From an uncultured Prevotellaceae bacterium (GTDB taxonomy: Bacteria > Bacteroidota > Bacteroidia > Bacteroidales > Bacteroidaceae), in assembly GCA_947170495.1 (NCBI GenBank), contig CAMVUB010000015.1:1-52469 (forward strand): 52,469 nt of DNA. Direction: 5' to 3'. Within the stretch, counting starts at the first letter, position 1. Each line of letters begins with the position of its first letter. Made by a program: the position numbers and the translations under genes. The notes beneath the pieces were generated by a model that was not told the origin of the DNA, made no database searches, and was given only the letters and a program-made list of their open reading frames with translations. Positions 9,590 through 18,919 of this stretch are shown in pieces.

Positions 9590-10890
9590 CGCCCAATCCA
9601 TTGTTCGGGATTGAGCTTGGCGGTCTCCTTGCGAAGCTGGAAGTGGAGAATAAAATTACCCTTATCGTCAGGTGCTACCGTGCCTAAGATATCGCGCGCC
9701 TTCACCTTCTGTCCGCGTGTGACGATGGTGGAGGACAGGTTGCAATAGACGGAGATATAAGAACCGTGGCGCACCAGCACATTACGAAGGCTGCCCAGCT
9801 GGAACACCGCCGACACCTCACCATCGAAGACGGCTCGCGCGTGTGCGCCCGCCTGTCCTTGGTAATTCACACCCTTGTTGTCCAGCACCACTGATGCGGT
9901 GACGTGTGTCAGTCCGAAGCGGCGGTCGATGCGGTAGGGCCCGGTGATGGGCACCGGCAGACGGCCTTTGTTCTGCTCCAGGTTGCCGTTCAGCTTCTGA
10001 TCCTCGGTCGTGAGCCACTTGCTGGGCGGCGCACTCTTCTTCTCGGGTTGCGCCTTGCTGCCACCCTTGGCGGTCTGCGGCTTCTTAGCGGCGCGGGCAC
10101 GCTCCTCTGCCTCACGTTTCTTGCGGGCTTCCGCCTCAGCACGCTTGCGCGCCTGTTCTATTTCTATCTGTATCAGACGGTCGATCTTCTGGTTGAGGGC
10201 ATTCAGCTGTTTCTGCTGCTCGGACACCTCCTTCTCTATCTGCTTCTGGCGCTTGCGCAGCTGCTCGGCATTGGTCTTCACGATGGAGTGTTGCGTGGCC
10301 AGCTGCTTGCGCTGTCGGATGACCTCGCGCATCGTGCTGGTCTTCTCCTGCTTGGCATCCAGGAGTTGGTTCTGCTTGTCACGCACGAGGTTCTGCTGCT
10401 CGATGACCTGTATGCCCAAGCGTTTCTGCAGCGCGGCAAACTCACGCGCATAGCGCATACGGCGGTACAACTGCGGAAACGACTCCGCCGAGAGGATGAA
10501 CAACGCGGGATTGCGTAGGTTCTCGGAGTAGCGCCCTGAGCGTAGGCTCTGGATATATTTCTGCTTGCGCATCTCCAGCTGCTCCGTCAGCATCTTATGC
10601 TCCGCCTGCAGCACGGCGATGCGGTTGTCGAGCGTGTCGATGTCACGTTCCAAGGTGTGGATATACGTGAGGCGGCTCTGCAGCTGATCTTCGATGAAAT
10701 CGACCGTTTGTTCCTTCTTCACGGCCTTATGCTTCGTGCGGTTCAGCTCCTGTTGCTTCTGCTGGATGCCGCGCTCCACCTGGGAACGCTGACTCTTCAG
10801 TTCCTTCACCTTCTTGCTATCCGCCATCATGGCAGCAGCAACAAGCAGACAGAGACATATCGAAACAAAACGCTTCATCGGGATCTTCAT
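9586..10890 (-). CDS. EnvC-like murein hydrolase activator (degenerate M23)
   Basis: 434 aa. After a signal peptide (about 1-23) comes a long coiled coil rich in K/E/Q (about 25-270), then a basic linker, then a C-terminal LytM/M23 fold (about 310-434). The zinc-binding residues are not conserved: the usual HxGxD site reads '[10 protein letters not shown]' and the final HxH reads 'ILHFQLR'. As in E. coli EnvC, this points to an activator of septal amidases rather than an active endopeptidase. ATG 10890 overlaps the TAA of the upstream DUF4292 gene (TAATG), so translation is probably coupled; an inner ATG at 10878 is possible. Last gene of the dut-TPR-DUF4292-envC operon. Confidence 0.88.
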   Translation of the reverse strand: MKIPMKRFVSICLCLLVAAAMMADSKKVKELKSQRSQVERGIQQKQQELNRTKHKAVKKEQTVDFIEDQLQSRLTYIHTLERDIDTLDNRIAVLQAEHKMLTEQLEMRKQKYIQSLRSGRYSENLRNPALFILSAESFPQLYRRMRYAREFAALQKRLGIQVIEQQNLVRDKQNQLLDAKQEKTSTMREVIRQRKQLATQHSIVKTNAEQLRKRQKQIEKEVSEQQKQLNALNQKIDRLIQIEIEQARKRAEAEARKKREAEERARAAKKPQTAKGGSKAQPEKKSAPPSKWLTTEDQKLNGNLEQNKGRLPVPITGPYRIDRRFGLTHVTASVVLDNKGVNYQGQAGAHARAVFDGEVSAVFQLGSLRNVLVRHGSYISVYCNLSSTIVTRGQKVKARDILGTVAPDDKGNFILHFQLRKETAKLNPEQWIGR

Positions 10891-11819
10891 TATCGGGTGA
10901 GTTTATTGAAAAGCTTGTAGATGCTCACATGCGTATAACGGTTCTCATCGATGGTCGTATGGATATCACCCATCGACTCATCGACACGCAGGCTGGAGAA
11001 AGCAAACTGCGCCACCGTGCTGCCCGTGCTGGAGTTCAACGTCATCTGCATCTTCGAGGGGAAGGGTGCAGAGGAGAGCGTGGTCCAATCGCTGTAGGTC
11101 CAGTCGATGCTGAGACCTGCCGACGCGGAGGACGGCACGACGGAGGTCTGCTTCACCAAGCCCGACGAGGCTTCCACGAGGAACTTCACCGCCATCGTGG
11201 CGGCATCCGTGGTGCGCAGGATGGGCGTCATGATGTAGTCGCCACTGCGCTTCTCCGTGTCGAAGTCGCTGGCTTGCGGCGCTACCAACTGCCCGGGCAC
11301 GAAGAGCTCATCCCAGAACAGGGCCTGGAACGTGTAGAAGTTGATGCCGGCATCGCGCAGCTGCGGCACGCCATCCCACACAGCTTTCACGTACTGATGG
11401 TTCATGCGGTCCTGTATCAGCAGGAACTCGGGCGTCAGCTCCAGACGTCCCACCTCGATGCCGAGGATGGCCGTGAGCGTGATCTGTATGATCTCATCGC
11501 GCTTCATCTTCAGCGTGCCGCTGGCTGAGAGGCGCGAGCCCGACTCCAACGTGACGTTGACCTTCGCGCGGATACCGCGTGCCGCCTGCTGGTTGGTGAG
11601 GACCTTCGTCATCGCCTGCGTAGAGAGCTTGCTGGCCTTGACGTAGCTGACAGCAGCGTCATCGGCGGGCGTGATGGTCGTCACGGCGGCGCCATCTGTG
11701 GTCTGCCAGATGGCGGTCTCATTGTCTGCCTGAGCGGCCTTCTTGCTGGAGCGGCAGCCCGTCATGACCATTGTCACCGCGAGCAACACCAGCCAACTGT
11801 ATTTCTGAAATTGCTTCAT
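10890..11819 (-). CDS. DUF4292 lipoprotein
   Basis: 309 aa. Signal peptide with lipobox (MVMTGC, Cys22), so probably an outer-membrane lipoprotein facing the periplasm. The body ('ARGIRAKVNVTLESGSRLSASG', 'ILGIEVGRLELTPEFLLIQDRMNHQYV') fits the DUF4292 family, a LolA/LolB-like beta fold found in Bacteroidetes between a TPR protein and an EnvC-type M23 protein, as here. A role in envelope biogenesis or lipoprotein handling is an inference from fold and context. It shares 1 nt with the next gene (TAATG). Confidence 0.88.
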   Translation of the reverse strand: MKQFQKYSWLVLLAVTMVMTGCRSSKKAAQADNETAIWQTTDGAAVTTITPADDAAVSYVKASKLSTQAMTKVLTNQQAARGIRAKVNVTLESGSRLSASGTLKMKRDEIIQITLTAILGIEVGRLELTPEFLLIQDRMNHQYVKAVWDGVPQLRDAGINFYTFQALFWDELFVPGQLVAPQASDFDTEKRSGDYIMTPILRTTDAATMAVKFLVEASSGLVKQTSVVPSSASAGLSIDWTYSDWTTLSSAPFPSKMQMTLNSSTGSTVAQFAFSSLRVDESMGDIHTTIDENRYTHVSIYKLFNKLTR

Positions 11820-11864
11820 TGTTCTTTGTCGTTATTACGTTATTACGTTATTTCGTTATTACGA
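11820..11864 (-). repeat. CGTAATAACG-type repeat before the DUF4292 gene
   Basis: On the coding strand this is a run of 'cgtaataacg' and 'aaataacg' units ending just before ATG 11819. The same unit type precedes cydA (22193-22239), cydB (23848-23882) and the M16 gene (40624-40661). Confidence 0.7.
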
Positions 11865-13769
11865 CTATTCCTTCAAATATTTCTTAAACTTTATCTTCTT
11901 CGGCAGCAGCGCCGAGAGGCCGTCGCCACCGGCTTGCTCAGCCAGCTTCCAGAAGCGGAGAGCCTGCTCCGGCAGGTCGTTCATCCAGGCGATGTCCCCC
12001 GCATGTTCGAGGACAACGCCTCCCACCTGCGGGTCGGCTAGCAATACCGAGTCTGCGGAGTCGGGCGGACATACGCGGTCCATATAGGCCTGTGCCTCAC
12101 CGTAGCGTCCCTTCATGAACAGGATCCACGCGTAGGTGTCCAGGAAGGTGCGGTTCTGGGGCTCCAGACGGATGGCGCGGTAGCTCATCTCCTCGGCACG
12201 GTCCAGCTGCGACTCATCCAACGAGAGGAAGTAGGCATAGTTGTTCAGGCAGCTGGCGTTATCGTCCTGATAGACGAGGCACGAGTCATAGGCGGCATAG
12301 GACTCCTCCTTGCGCCCCATCTCATGCAGCAGGTCGCCAACGATGCTGTAAAGGTCTGCGACCATGCCCGGACGGCTCTCGGGTGTCTTCTGAACGATGC
12401 CCTCGCTGAAGGCCTGCAGTGCCTCCGCCTTCTTGTCCTGCTGGTAGCAGGCAACACCTAAGTAGTAGTGGCAGATGAGTTCCTCGGGATGTGTGAGGAC
12501 GCCGCGGCGACACAAGGATTCCAGACGCACGAAGTCCTTATGCTGACCGTAGTATTGAATGAGGTAGAACAGCGCTTGCGTGTTCTCCGGCTCCAGGTCG
12601 ATGACGCGGTCCATCACCGCCACGAAGGCGCTATCGTTGCTTTTATCATAGGTCGCCAGATAGGCTGCACGCAGCTGCAAAAGCGACAGGTCCTTGGGGT
12701 AGAGGGAATCCAGACGGGCAAAGGTGTGCTCCACGCGCTGCTGTCCGACGCTGTCCTCCTGCATGTGCTCCGTCACGAAGTCGCGCACCAGCGCCACACG
12801 CATCTCGGAGTCGGTCTTGTCGCTATACATCAGCGAATCCTGCATGGCCGTGAACAAGGAATCCTTGCCCGTCCGGCGGTACAGCTCCAGCATCGACAGC
12901 TTCAGGCTGGCATTGTCAGGGTCTATCTTTCGCACCTGGTCATACACCTTCTGTGCCTCACTGATGCGTCCCGCCTGCAACAGTTGGTTGCCAATGGCCA
13001 GACGGTAGCTCATCTCATGGGGATATTCGCGACACAGGGCCTCCAGCTCGCCAAAGGCTTTCTTCTCCTGCTTCAGCTGCATATAGAGGGAGAACTTCTG
13101 ATAGCTCACATTCGCCATCTTACCCTCCAGCACCTCGATGCGGTCCAGCGTGCGGATGGCATCGGCCGGGCGGTTCAGGGCCACGTAGAGGCGCGTGAGG
13201 TGCCCCAGCACATCGGAACGACGCGGCGACAGGCGTGCCAGGTCCTCCAGCTCTGTCAGCGCCTCCACCTGTCGGTTGCGGTCGAGATAGAATCCTGCCA
13301 GAGACTCCTTATAATGGGTATTCTCGGGGTCGAGCTCCGCGGCACGCACCAGATGCTGCAATGCCAAAGAGTCTTCGCGCAAGGACGTCTGATAGAGCGC
13401 CAGGTCGAACAACACCTCTGGCGCCGACGGACAGATGTTCAGGCAGTGACGATAGAGGTCGTAGGCCGCCACATGGTTACCGAGTATCTTCTGCTTGCAA
13501 GCTTCCTGATAGAAGTAGTCCAAGCGCAGGCGGTCAGGTTCCGACAGGCCCGCATAGGCCTCGTCCGACAATGTGCGATACACCGTCGTCCGTGCTGCCG
13601 TCTCCTGCTTCGCTGTCTGCTTGGCAGAGCCACAGGAAGCAAAGAAGAGCACGAAATGAAAAGTGAACAATGAAGGAATGAAGAATACAGGAATCCTTCG
13701 CAAGCTGTGATGCCTGCAAAACCAATCATTAAAAAGGAAACCTTTATTTTTCATTTTTTCACTTTTCAA
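11865..13769 (-). CDS. TPR-repeat lipoprotein
   Basis: 634 aa. Tandem tetratricopeptide repeats fill residues of about 85 to 620 (for example 'AAYDLYRHCLNICPSAPEVLFDLALY' split over two helices), a scaffold for protein-protein contacts. A lipobox (FFASC, Cys46) follows a hydrophobic stretch, so it is anchored to a membrane on the periplasmic side. The N-terminus is odd: residues of about 27-42 (PVFFIPSLFTFHFVLF) are encoded by repeat-like DNA of the 'cattcttcattgttcactt' type that elsewhere lies between genes. Starts at 13769 or 13754 are possible. It sits between dut and DUF4292, a conserved Bacteroidetes order. Confidence 0.88.
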   Translation of the reverse strand: MKSEKMKNKGFLFNDWFCRHHSLRRIPVFFIPSLFTFHFVLFFASCGSAKQTAKQETAARTTVYRTLSDEAYAGLSEPDRLRLDYFYQEACKQKILGNHVAAYDLYRHCLNICPSAPEVLFDLALYQTSLREDSLALQHLVRAAELDPENTHYKESLAGFYLDRNRQVEALTELEDLARLSPRRSDVLGHLTRLYVALNRPADAIRTLDRIEVLEGKMANVSYQKFSLYMQLKQEKKAFGELEALCREYPHEMSYRLAIGNQLLQAGRISEAQKVYDQVRKIDPDNASLKLSMLELYRRTGKDSLFTAMQDSLMYSDKTDSEMRVALVRDFVTEHMQEDSVGQQRVEHTFARLDSLYPKDLSLLQLRAAYLATYDKSNDSAFVAVMDRVIDLEPENTQALFYLIQYYGQHKDFVRLESLCRRGVLTHPEELICHYYLGVACYQQDKKAEALQAFSEGIVQKTPESRPGMVADLYSIVGDLLHEMGRKEESYAAYDSCLVYQDDNASCLNNYAYFLSLDESQLDRAEEMSYRAIRLEPQNRTFLDTYAWILFMKGRYGEAQAYMDRVCPPDSADSVLLADPQVGGVVLEHAGDIAWMNDLPEQALRFWKLAEQAGGDGLSALLPKKIKFKKYLKE

Positions 13770-13773
13770 TTAT

Positions 13774-13785
13774 CCCCCTTGGGGG
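13774..13785. repeat. CCCCC-TT-GGGGG palindrome between dut and the TPR gene
   Basis: Same family as 278-292. It fills most of the 28-nt gap between the two genes. Confidence 0.6.
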
Positions 13786-13797
13786 ACCATAGGGGCT

Positions 13798-14232
13798 TTA
13801 TCTCCTCCCGCTGTGTCCAAACCCACCGGCACCGCGTTCGGTTTCGTCCAGCGTATCCGTCGGCAGCCACTCGGCTTGCTCGTGGCGTGCTATCACCATT
13901 TGCGCGATGCGTTCGCCGTCGTTGATGGTGAACGGCTCGGTAGAGAGGTTCGCAAGAATCACGCAGATCTCACCGCGGTAGTCCGCATCGATGGTGCCAG
14001 GCGAGTTCAAGACGGTGATGCCGTGCTTGATGGCGAGACCGCTGCGCGGACGTACCTGCGCCTCCACCCCTGCGGGCAGAGCGATGAAAAGACCCGTGGG
14101 TACGAGCACACGCTGCATGGGCGCCAACACAAGAGGCTCATTGAGGTTCGCCCGCAGATCCACCCCTGCGGACAAAGGAGTAGCATACGCCGGTAAGGCG
14201 TGATGCGAACGATTAATAATGGGTACTTGCAT
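13798..14232 (-). CDS. dut: dUTP diphosphatase
   Basis: 144 aa. It hydrolyses dUTP to dUMP and pyrophosphate, keeping uracil out of DNA and feeding thymidylate synthesis. All five motifs of the homotrimeric family are present: 'AGVDLRA', '[12 protein letters not shown]', '[11 protein letters not shown]', '[10 protein letters not shown]' and the C-terminal '[13 protein letters not shown]' (Phe lid). Normal length. First gene of a minus-strand operon with the TPR, DUF4292 and EnvC-like genes. The promoter lies just upstream (14256-14263), with an 18-nt leader. Confidence 0.97.
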   Translation of the reverse strand: MQVPIINRSHHALPAYATPLSAGVDLRANLNEPLVLAPMQRVLVPTGLFIALPAGVEAQVRPRSGLAIKHGITVLNSPGTIDADYRGEICVILANLSTEPFTINDGERIAQMVIARHEQAEWLPTDTLDETERGAGGFGHSGRR

Positions 14233-14255
14233 ATTCGTATTCCTTATTTCGGGGG

Positions 14256-14285
14256 CAAAGGTAATGATAATTTACGATTTGACAA
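14256..14285 (-). promoter_or_regulatory. dut promoter: TTG-N19-TACCTTTG
   Basis: -7 box at 14256-14263 and -33 TTG at 14283-14285. The TTG is part of an 'aattgtcaaatcgtaaatt' repeat (14264-14300) of the family found before pnp and inside cydB and the Nudix gene, so the repeat supplies half the promoter. Confidence 0.65.
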
Positions 14286-14337
14286 TTTACTATTTACTAT
14301 TTCTTTACCCCGAGCGCTCTTTTTTACATTTCTGTTG

Positions 14338-14392
14338 AAAAAGATGTCAGGGCCTTGTGCTTGAGAAGATCTCTCACACAGGCCCTGACATC
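14338..14392 (-). terminator. Intrinsic terminator of the LRR-WG operon
   Basis: GATGTCAGGGCCT...AGGCCCTGACATC long stem (14343-14392) with an inner small stem, followed on the minus strand by TTTTTC. It lies 23 nt after the stop at 14416. Confidence 0.85.
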
Positions 14393-14415
14393 ATGGCTTC
14401 GTGCCGAATAGTCAA

Positions 14416-15903
14416 CTATTTCCTCAGGACGGCTCCGTTGAGGCTGGCATCGCTGCTTTCAATCTTCAGCGTTCTTGCGTTCACCGGGATGACAACGAGC
14501 GAGTCGGAGACGATGAGTTTTTCCACCCATTCACCCTCGGAGTCGGGGTTGTCAAGGTCACCCGTGAACTCCATCGACACCTTGTCATAGTACAGCACTA
14601 CCTTATCCTCGTAAAGAGCAAAATTCTTGATGAGGAAGTTGTCACAAGGCTCGAACTCCACGGAAGTAGAGATAAATCCGTAGCCCGTCTTGCCATCGAC
14701 CAGACCATAATCGGTGTCCAAAATCATCGACACATTCTCCAGTTCATTGCCATTGTCCCAACGGCCATAAATGGGAAGGTACATGGATGAACCTGTGCTC
14801 GGCTCCTCCGTCCCGTTCAGCATCCTGTTGAATACCTGGTTATAGCACTCGTGGGAGCGCTCCAACTGAGCCGTGATATCGCGTGCACTGCCACCCGTAT
14901 CAACAAGGAACATTGTGCTGGGATTGGAGCAGAAGGCTATCTTCTCTGCACCCTTCACCTCCAGCGGGTAAGGCATCACGAGGGGATAGTCCAGATTGTC
15001 AAACTGGCTGCGCAGGCGTCCCTCGCCCACATATTCCAGATCGCCGTCCTTAATCTGATAGATATCCTTTTCATCGACCAACACACGACCTTTATATACG
15101 CGGTCATAGAGGCGGATGCGACTGTCGAAAGCTTTCTCGAAGCTCTTGTCGGGGTGGGCGATGTCATACACGAAGAGGATATCCTGTTTTGGATTCAAGG
15201 CCAGCAGGTAGCCGCCTTGCACTAAATCCTCGCGGACAGCACCGTCGCGCTTGGGAGCGGAATGGTTCACGATGTCGCTGAGGACTTCGTTGCCCTCCTT
15301 GTCAATGACGGCCCATGTATGCTTATCCTTCCACACCACGGCGTAGCCTTCATTGAAGCGGTTGGCAGCGTAGTAGTCGGTGGGGATAACGACCTCTCCA
15401 GCCTCATCGTAGTAACCCCAGAGCATCCCGCCCATGCCGTTGCCAGCACAGAACATGGCACGTCCACAGAAGAAGTTACCTGCATCGTAGGCTAGTGTGG
15501 GGAATGCCTCCTTGCCATCGCGGTCGATGTAGCGGAGTTGGTCATCAGTATCCACCACAGGGGCGTACTTGCCCGTGAAAGCCCCCACCTTCTTATAACC
15601 CTCGCTGATGGGCTTCGGGTCTTTCTCCGTCTTGAAGAAATAGTAGAGGTTCGTCTCTTTGTCCATGGCTGTGAAGATGCCGTTCACGGAGGCACTTGGG
15701 AACATCAGGTTCTCGGGAAGTTCGATGACATCGCCCTCCAAGTTCATGAGGAACGCGCGTCCGCTGCCATTGTTTTCATACGCCAGATAATCGATGATGC
15801 CCACGGCACCACCCTCGCTTGCGCCGCCGCCCGAACAGGCCGTCAGCACCGCCGCGCACAGCACCACCAGCGCTGCGCACAAAGTTTTCATTTGTTTGTT
15901 CAT
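14416..15903 (-). CDS. WG-repeat-like lipoprotein
   Basis: 495 aa, start ATG 15903 (the frame extends to a TTG at 15912). Signal peptide with lipobox LTAC (Cys23) followed by GGGASEGG, a Bacteroidetes-type lipoprotein export stretch. The body has several repeats of the type 'YIDRDGKEAFPT', 'WGYYDEAGEVVIPTDY' and 'WAVIDKEGNEVLSD', as in WG beta-propeller-like repeats. The function is not known; such proteins are usually surface or periplasmic. The LRR gene lies 16 nt upstream on the same strand, so the two form one transcript that ends at the terminator at 14338-14392. Confidence 0.8.
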   Translation of the reverse strand: MNKQMKTLCAALVVLCAAVLTACSGGGASEGGAVGIIDYLAYENNGSGRAFLMNLEGDVIELPENLMFPSASVNGIFTAMDKETNLYYFFKTEKDPKPISEGYKKVGAFTGKYAPVVDTDDQLRYIDRDGKEAFPTLAYDAGNFFCGRAMFCAGNGMGGMLWGYYDEAGEVVIPTDYYAANRFNEGYAVVWKDKHTWAVIDKEGNEVLSDIVNHSAPKRDGAVREDLVQGGYLLALNPKQDILFVYDIAHPDKSFEKAFDSRIRLYDRVYKGRVLVDEKDIYQIKDGDLEYVGEGRLRSQFDNLDYPLVMPYPLEVKGAEKIAFCSNPSTMFLVDTGGSARDITAQLERSHECYNQVFNRMLNGTEEPSTGSSMYLPIYGRWDNGNELENVSMILDTDYGLVDGKTGYGFISTSVEFEPCDNFLIKNFALYEDKVVLYYDKVSMEFTGDLDNPDSEGEWVEKLIVSDSLVVIPVNARTLKIESSDASLNGAVLRK

Positions 15904-15919
15904 TGTTTCCAAGAATTTA

Positions 15920-17302
15920 TTAGTGAGTTGATTGTATAAGGGCTTTTTTTGAGAGGCCGTCAGCGCGGCGAATGATGTGGAGACCCTTGCGGGGAGCAGA
16001 CGTGCGGCGGCCGTCCAGCGTGTAATATTCTGTGTTAAGAACGGATTTCACGTTGACATCTACAATGCCGACAGGCAAGATATTAGGGAACGCCTGTGCC
16101 CAAGGCGACTCTTGATAGGCTTTTATTGCCTCATTGGGAACATAAAGCACAGCTGTGGGGTTGGAATCTTTAAAGGCGGTGGAAGCCAATAGGGGTGGCT
16201 CTGTGGCCATACATCTAACAACTTTCAGTTGTTCACACAGACCTAATGCATAATCACCAATCCATTTCGTGGAGGCAGGCAACGTCACCTTCTCCAAATG
16301 GTTTGCGTAGCAAGAATAGCTCATGATAAACCCTGTTCCGTCAAGCACATCATAGCTCGCTCCCTCTCTGGCCGGTGGATAATAGATGAGTTCATTGCCA
16401 TCGAAGAGATAAAGAACGCCATCGATGGATTGGTACACTTCATTGCCTTCTGTCACATAGATGGCTTTTAGGTTGAGGCAGTAGAAACAGCCCTCCCCGA
16501 TGTTTTCCAGGCTCGCGGGAAGGGTAAGCGTTTCCAAAGCGTTGCATCCCTGAAACGCTCCGTCGCCCATTATCACCAGACCCTCATTTAACTCGATGGC
16601 AGTAACCTTCTCACACAGATAGAAAGCGTTGCCCGTTATATCCCACACGCTGGCTGGCAGCTTAACAGTTCCATTCTTATAAGGCGGGCAATAGACGAGT
16701 GTCTCTGCTGGAATGCCTTGATAGAGAACATCATCCTGCAGCATGAAATGTGTATTGTCAATATCCAGCGTCAGCTTCTGAATGTTTGTTGCGCCAGCGA
16801 ATACGGCTTCTCCTATTGACTCCACGGCCGCAGGAATGTGAAACGCTTCCAAAGCCGATGCATACGTGAAAGCGTTGTCACGAATCTCTCGCACCGTCTC
16901 GGGCAGCAGTATGCTGCGTAACTGGCGACAGTTGCTGAAGGCCCATTCAGGAATAGTGGTCAGTCCTGAGAAGTACTGTAATTCGTCGAAGGTCGTGATA
17001 TCCGTTTTGTAAAAAATCTTGCCAATATCTTCTACAGCCCGTGCCTCGCCATAAGAGAGCTCACTGTCCCCGTTTGTGTCCCAGTTCGCCACACATAATG
17101 ACTTTACGAGCGGATCCTCGAAGTTGATGATGGCCTCCTCCGTGAAATCATCATTCCCTTTCTGCCCATAATAGAAATCTGGCATTGCAGATATCTGAAA
17201 GCATATCCCTTGGCATACAGAAAAGAGGAAAAGAATCCGAAGAGAATCTGCCCTCATGGCATTTCGAAGCAGAAGAAGGGTTTTAAGATAAAAATGTATC
17301 AT
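15920..17302 (-). CDS. Leucine-rich-repeat (BspA/LRR_5-like) surface protein
   Basis: 460 aa. The start is ATG 17302: the longer frame (17344) begins within the -7 box at 17342-17349. A hydrophobic N-terminus (about 16-38) is the signal peptide. An EF-hand-like loop 'DTNGDSELSYGEA' (about 75-87) may bind calcium. LRR_5-type repeats run from about 100 to 400 ('IPEWAFSNCRQLRSILLPE', 'VIMGDGAFQGCNALETLTL'). Such proteins in oral and gut Bacteroidetes bind host proteins or other bacteria. The end 'EYYTLDGRRTSAPRKGLHII' is a sorting-like tail, with about 17 extra residues after it. Confidence 0.85.
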   Translation of the reverse strand: MIHFYLKTLLLLRNAMRADSLRILFLFSVCQGICFQISAMPDFYYGQKGNDDFTEEAIINFEDPLVKSLCVANWDTNGDSELSYGEARAVEDIGKIFYKTDITTFDELQYFSGLTTIPEWAFSNCRQLRSILLPETVREIRDNAFTYASALEAFHIPAAVESIGEAVFAGATNIQKLTLDIDNTHFMLQDDVLYQGIPAETLVYCPPYKNGTVKLPASVWDITGNAFYLCEKVTAIELNEGLVIMGDGAFQGCNALETLTLPASLENIGEGCFYCLNLKAIYVTEGNEVYQSIDGVLYLFDGNELIYYPPAREGASYDVLDGTGFIMSYSCYANHLEKVTLPASTKWIGDYALGLCEQLKVVRCMATEPPLLASTAFKDSNPTAVLYVPNEAIKAYQESPWAQAFPNILPVGIVDVNVKSVLNTEYYTLDGRRTSAPRKGLHIIRRADGLSKKALIQSTH

Positions 17303-17341
17303 TTGTTTATAGTTTTGTTTTTTAGGTTGTTGAATTCGGTG

Positions 17342-17349
17342 CAAAGTTA
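17342..17349 (-). promoter_or_regulatory. -7 box TAACTTTG for the LRR-WG operon
   Basis: Lies 39 nt before ATG 17302 and overlaps the first codons of the longest frame, which decides the start. Confidence 0.7.
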
Positions 17350-17444
17350 CAGTATATTTTCAAATAGATGTAATTTTTCTCATTTTTTTACATGCTATCA
17401 TCACTTTTCAACGGTCATGTGTCCTCTTTCAACTAAAAAAATCT

Positions 17445-17452
17445 TACTTTTG
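17445..17452 (+). promoter_or_regulatory. -7 box TACTTTTG for dgt
   Basis: 57 nt before ATG 17510. The leader between is an 'aattttcaattctcaatttt' repeat (17474-17504). Confidence 0.65.
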
Positions 17453-17509
17453 CACCCAGAAACCCCAACCCCAATTTTCAATTCTCAATTTTCAATTCGC
17501 AATTAATAA

Positions 17510-18868
17510 ATGAATTGGTCCCAACTACTCAGCACCAAAAGGCTTGGACTGGAGAGTCAGAAACAGCACCGCGACGACCGCACTGAGTTTCAGCGCGACT
17601 ACGACCGTCTCATCTTCTCGGCTCCCTTTCGCCGCCTTCAAAATAAAACCCAGGTGTTCCCGCTTCCGGGCAGCATCTTTGTGCACAACCGTCTCACACA
17701 CAGCCTGGAGGTCTCCAGCGTGGGACGCTCCCTGGGCAACGATAGTGCGCGCCTTCTCTTAGAGCGCCATCCCGAGCTGGCCGGCACGCACCTCAGCGAG
17801 ATGGGCAGCATCGTGAGTGCCGCCTGCCTGGCCCACGACCTCGGCAATCCGCCCTTCGGGCACTCGGGGGAACGGGCCATCGCCACCTACTTCAGCGAGG
17901 GCGACGGACGCTGGCTACAGACCTATACAGACCCCGACAGCGGCGACCACCTGACACCCACACAGTGGAACGACCTCACCCACTTCGACGGCAACGCCAA
18001 CGCCTTCCGCCTCCTCACCCACCATTTCAACGGCCGTAGGCCGGGGGGCTTCGTGATGACCTACAGCACGCTGGCCAGCATCGTCAAATACCCGTTCTCC
18101 AGCGACTTGGCAGGCACCCATCAGAAGTTCGGCTTCTTCGATGCTGAGCGCGAGGACTATCAGCGCATCGCCCACGAGCTGGGCATCCTGTGCCTTGACG
18201 ACTCCCCCGACGCACTCCGTTATGTGCGCTTCCCCTTGGCGTACCTCGTGGAGGCTGCCGATGACATCTGCTATGAGATCATGGACATCGAGGATGCGCA
18301 CAAGCTGAAGATCCTCCCCACCGCCGATGTCAAGGAGCTTCTCCTCTCTTACTTCCAGCCCTCGCGACGCGATGAAATCGTGCAGAACCTGCAGCAGTTG
18401 GATGTCCACGATGTCAACGAGCAGGTGGTCTATCTCCGCTCCTGCGTCATCAACGAATTGGAGGGCGAGTGTGTGCGCACCTTCGTGGAGCACGAGCAGG
18501 ACATCCTCAACGGCACCTTCCAGGGTTCCCTCATCCAGCATATCGCCGACACACCCCGAAAGGCTTATGAGCAGTGTGTGCAGACCAGCTACCAACATAT
18601 CTACCACAGCAAGGATGTCGTGGATATCGAGTTGGCCGGTTTCCGCGTCATGACCTCCCTCGTGCATGAGATGGTGGAGGCCGCCATGCACCCCGACCGC
18701 GCCTACTCGCAGCTCCTTCTCAACCGTGTCTCACGCCAGTATCAGCTTCGCGACCCGCGCCTCTACGACCGCCTCATGGCCGTCCTCGACTACATCTCTG
18801 GCATGACCGATGTCTATGCCCTGGAGCTCTATCGCAACATCAACGGCATGAGTATTCCGAGTATTTAA
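17510..18868 (+). CDS. dgt: Deoxyguanosinetriphosphate triphosphohydrolase-like protein
   Basis: 452 aa. An HD-domain enzyme that removes the intact triphosphate from dNTPs, usually dGTP, and so helps set nucleotide pools. Family blocks: 'RDDRTEFQRDYDRLIFSAPF', 'RRLQNKTQVFPL', the first metal ligands 'RLTHSLEVS' and 'CLAHDLGNPPFGHSGE' (HD pair), and 'ADDICYEIMDIEDAHK'. The length fits the family. It has its own promoter and an AT-rich repeat leader. Downstream, a 'ggattaaagattaa' repeat separates it from the S46 peptidase. Confidence 0.93.
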   Translation: MNWSQLLSTKRLGLESQKQHRDDRTEFQRDYDRLIFSAPFRRLQNKTQVFPLPGSIFVHNRLTHSLEVSSVGRSLGNDSARLLLERHPELAGTHLSEMGSIVSAACLAHDLGNPPFGHSGERAIATYFSEGDGRWLQTYTDPDSGDHLTPTQWNDLTHFDGNANAFRLLTHHFNGRRPGGFVMTYSTLASIVKYPFSSDLAGTHQKFGFFDAEREDYQRIAHELGILCLDDSPDALRYVRFPLAYLVEAADDICYEIMDIEDAHKLKILPTADVKELLLSYFQPSRRDEIVQNLQQLDVHDVNEQVVYLRSCVINELEGECVRTFVEHEQDILNGTFQGSLIQHIADTPRKAYEQCVQTSYQHIYHSKDVVDIELAGFRVMTSLVHEMVEAAMHPDRAYSQLLLNRVSRQYQLRDPRLYDRLMAVLDYISGMTDVYALELYRNINGMSIPSI

Positions 18869-18919
18869 GGATTAAGGATTAAAGATTAAAGATTAAGGAT
18901 TAAGGATTAAGGATTAAAG
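18869..18919 (+). repeat. (GGATTAA)n/(AGATTAA)n simple repeat
   Basis: About seven 7-mer units alternating GGATTAA and AGATTAA fill the whole gap between dgt and the S46 gene and end at its ATG. The same unit occurs at 21241-21275, 27766-27778 and in frame inside the DPP IV gene (26378-26408). Confidence 0.85.

Noticed and set aside
9586..10890. Active M23 endopeptidase
   Set aside because: The metal-binding His/Asp/His residues are not in place, so an EnvC-like activator is the better call.
12468..13673. 401-codon plus-strand ORF
   Set aside because: Antisense to the TPR lipoprotein; repeats of Gln/Leu/His only mirror TPR codons.
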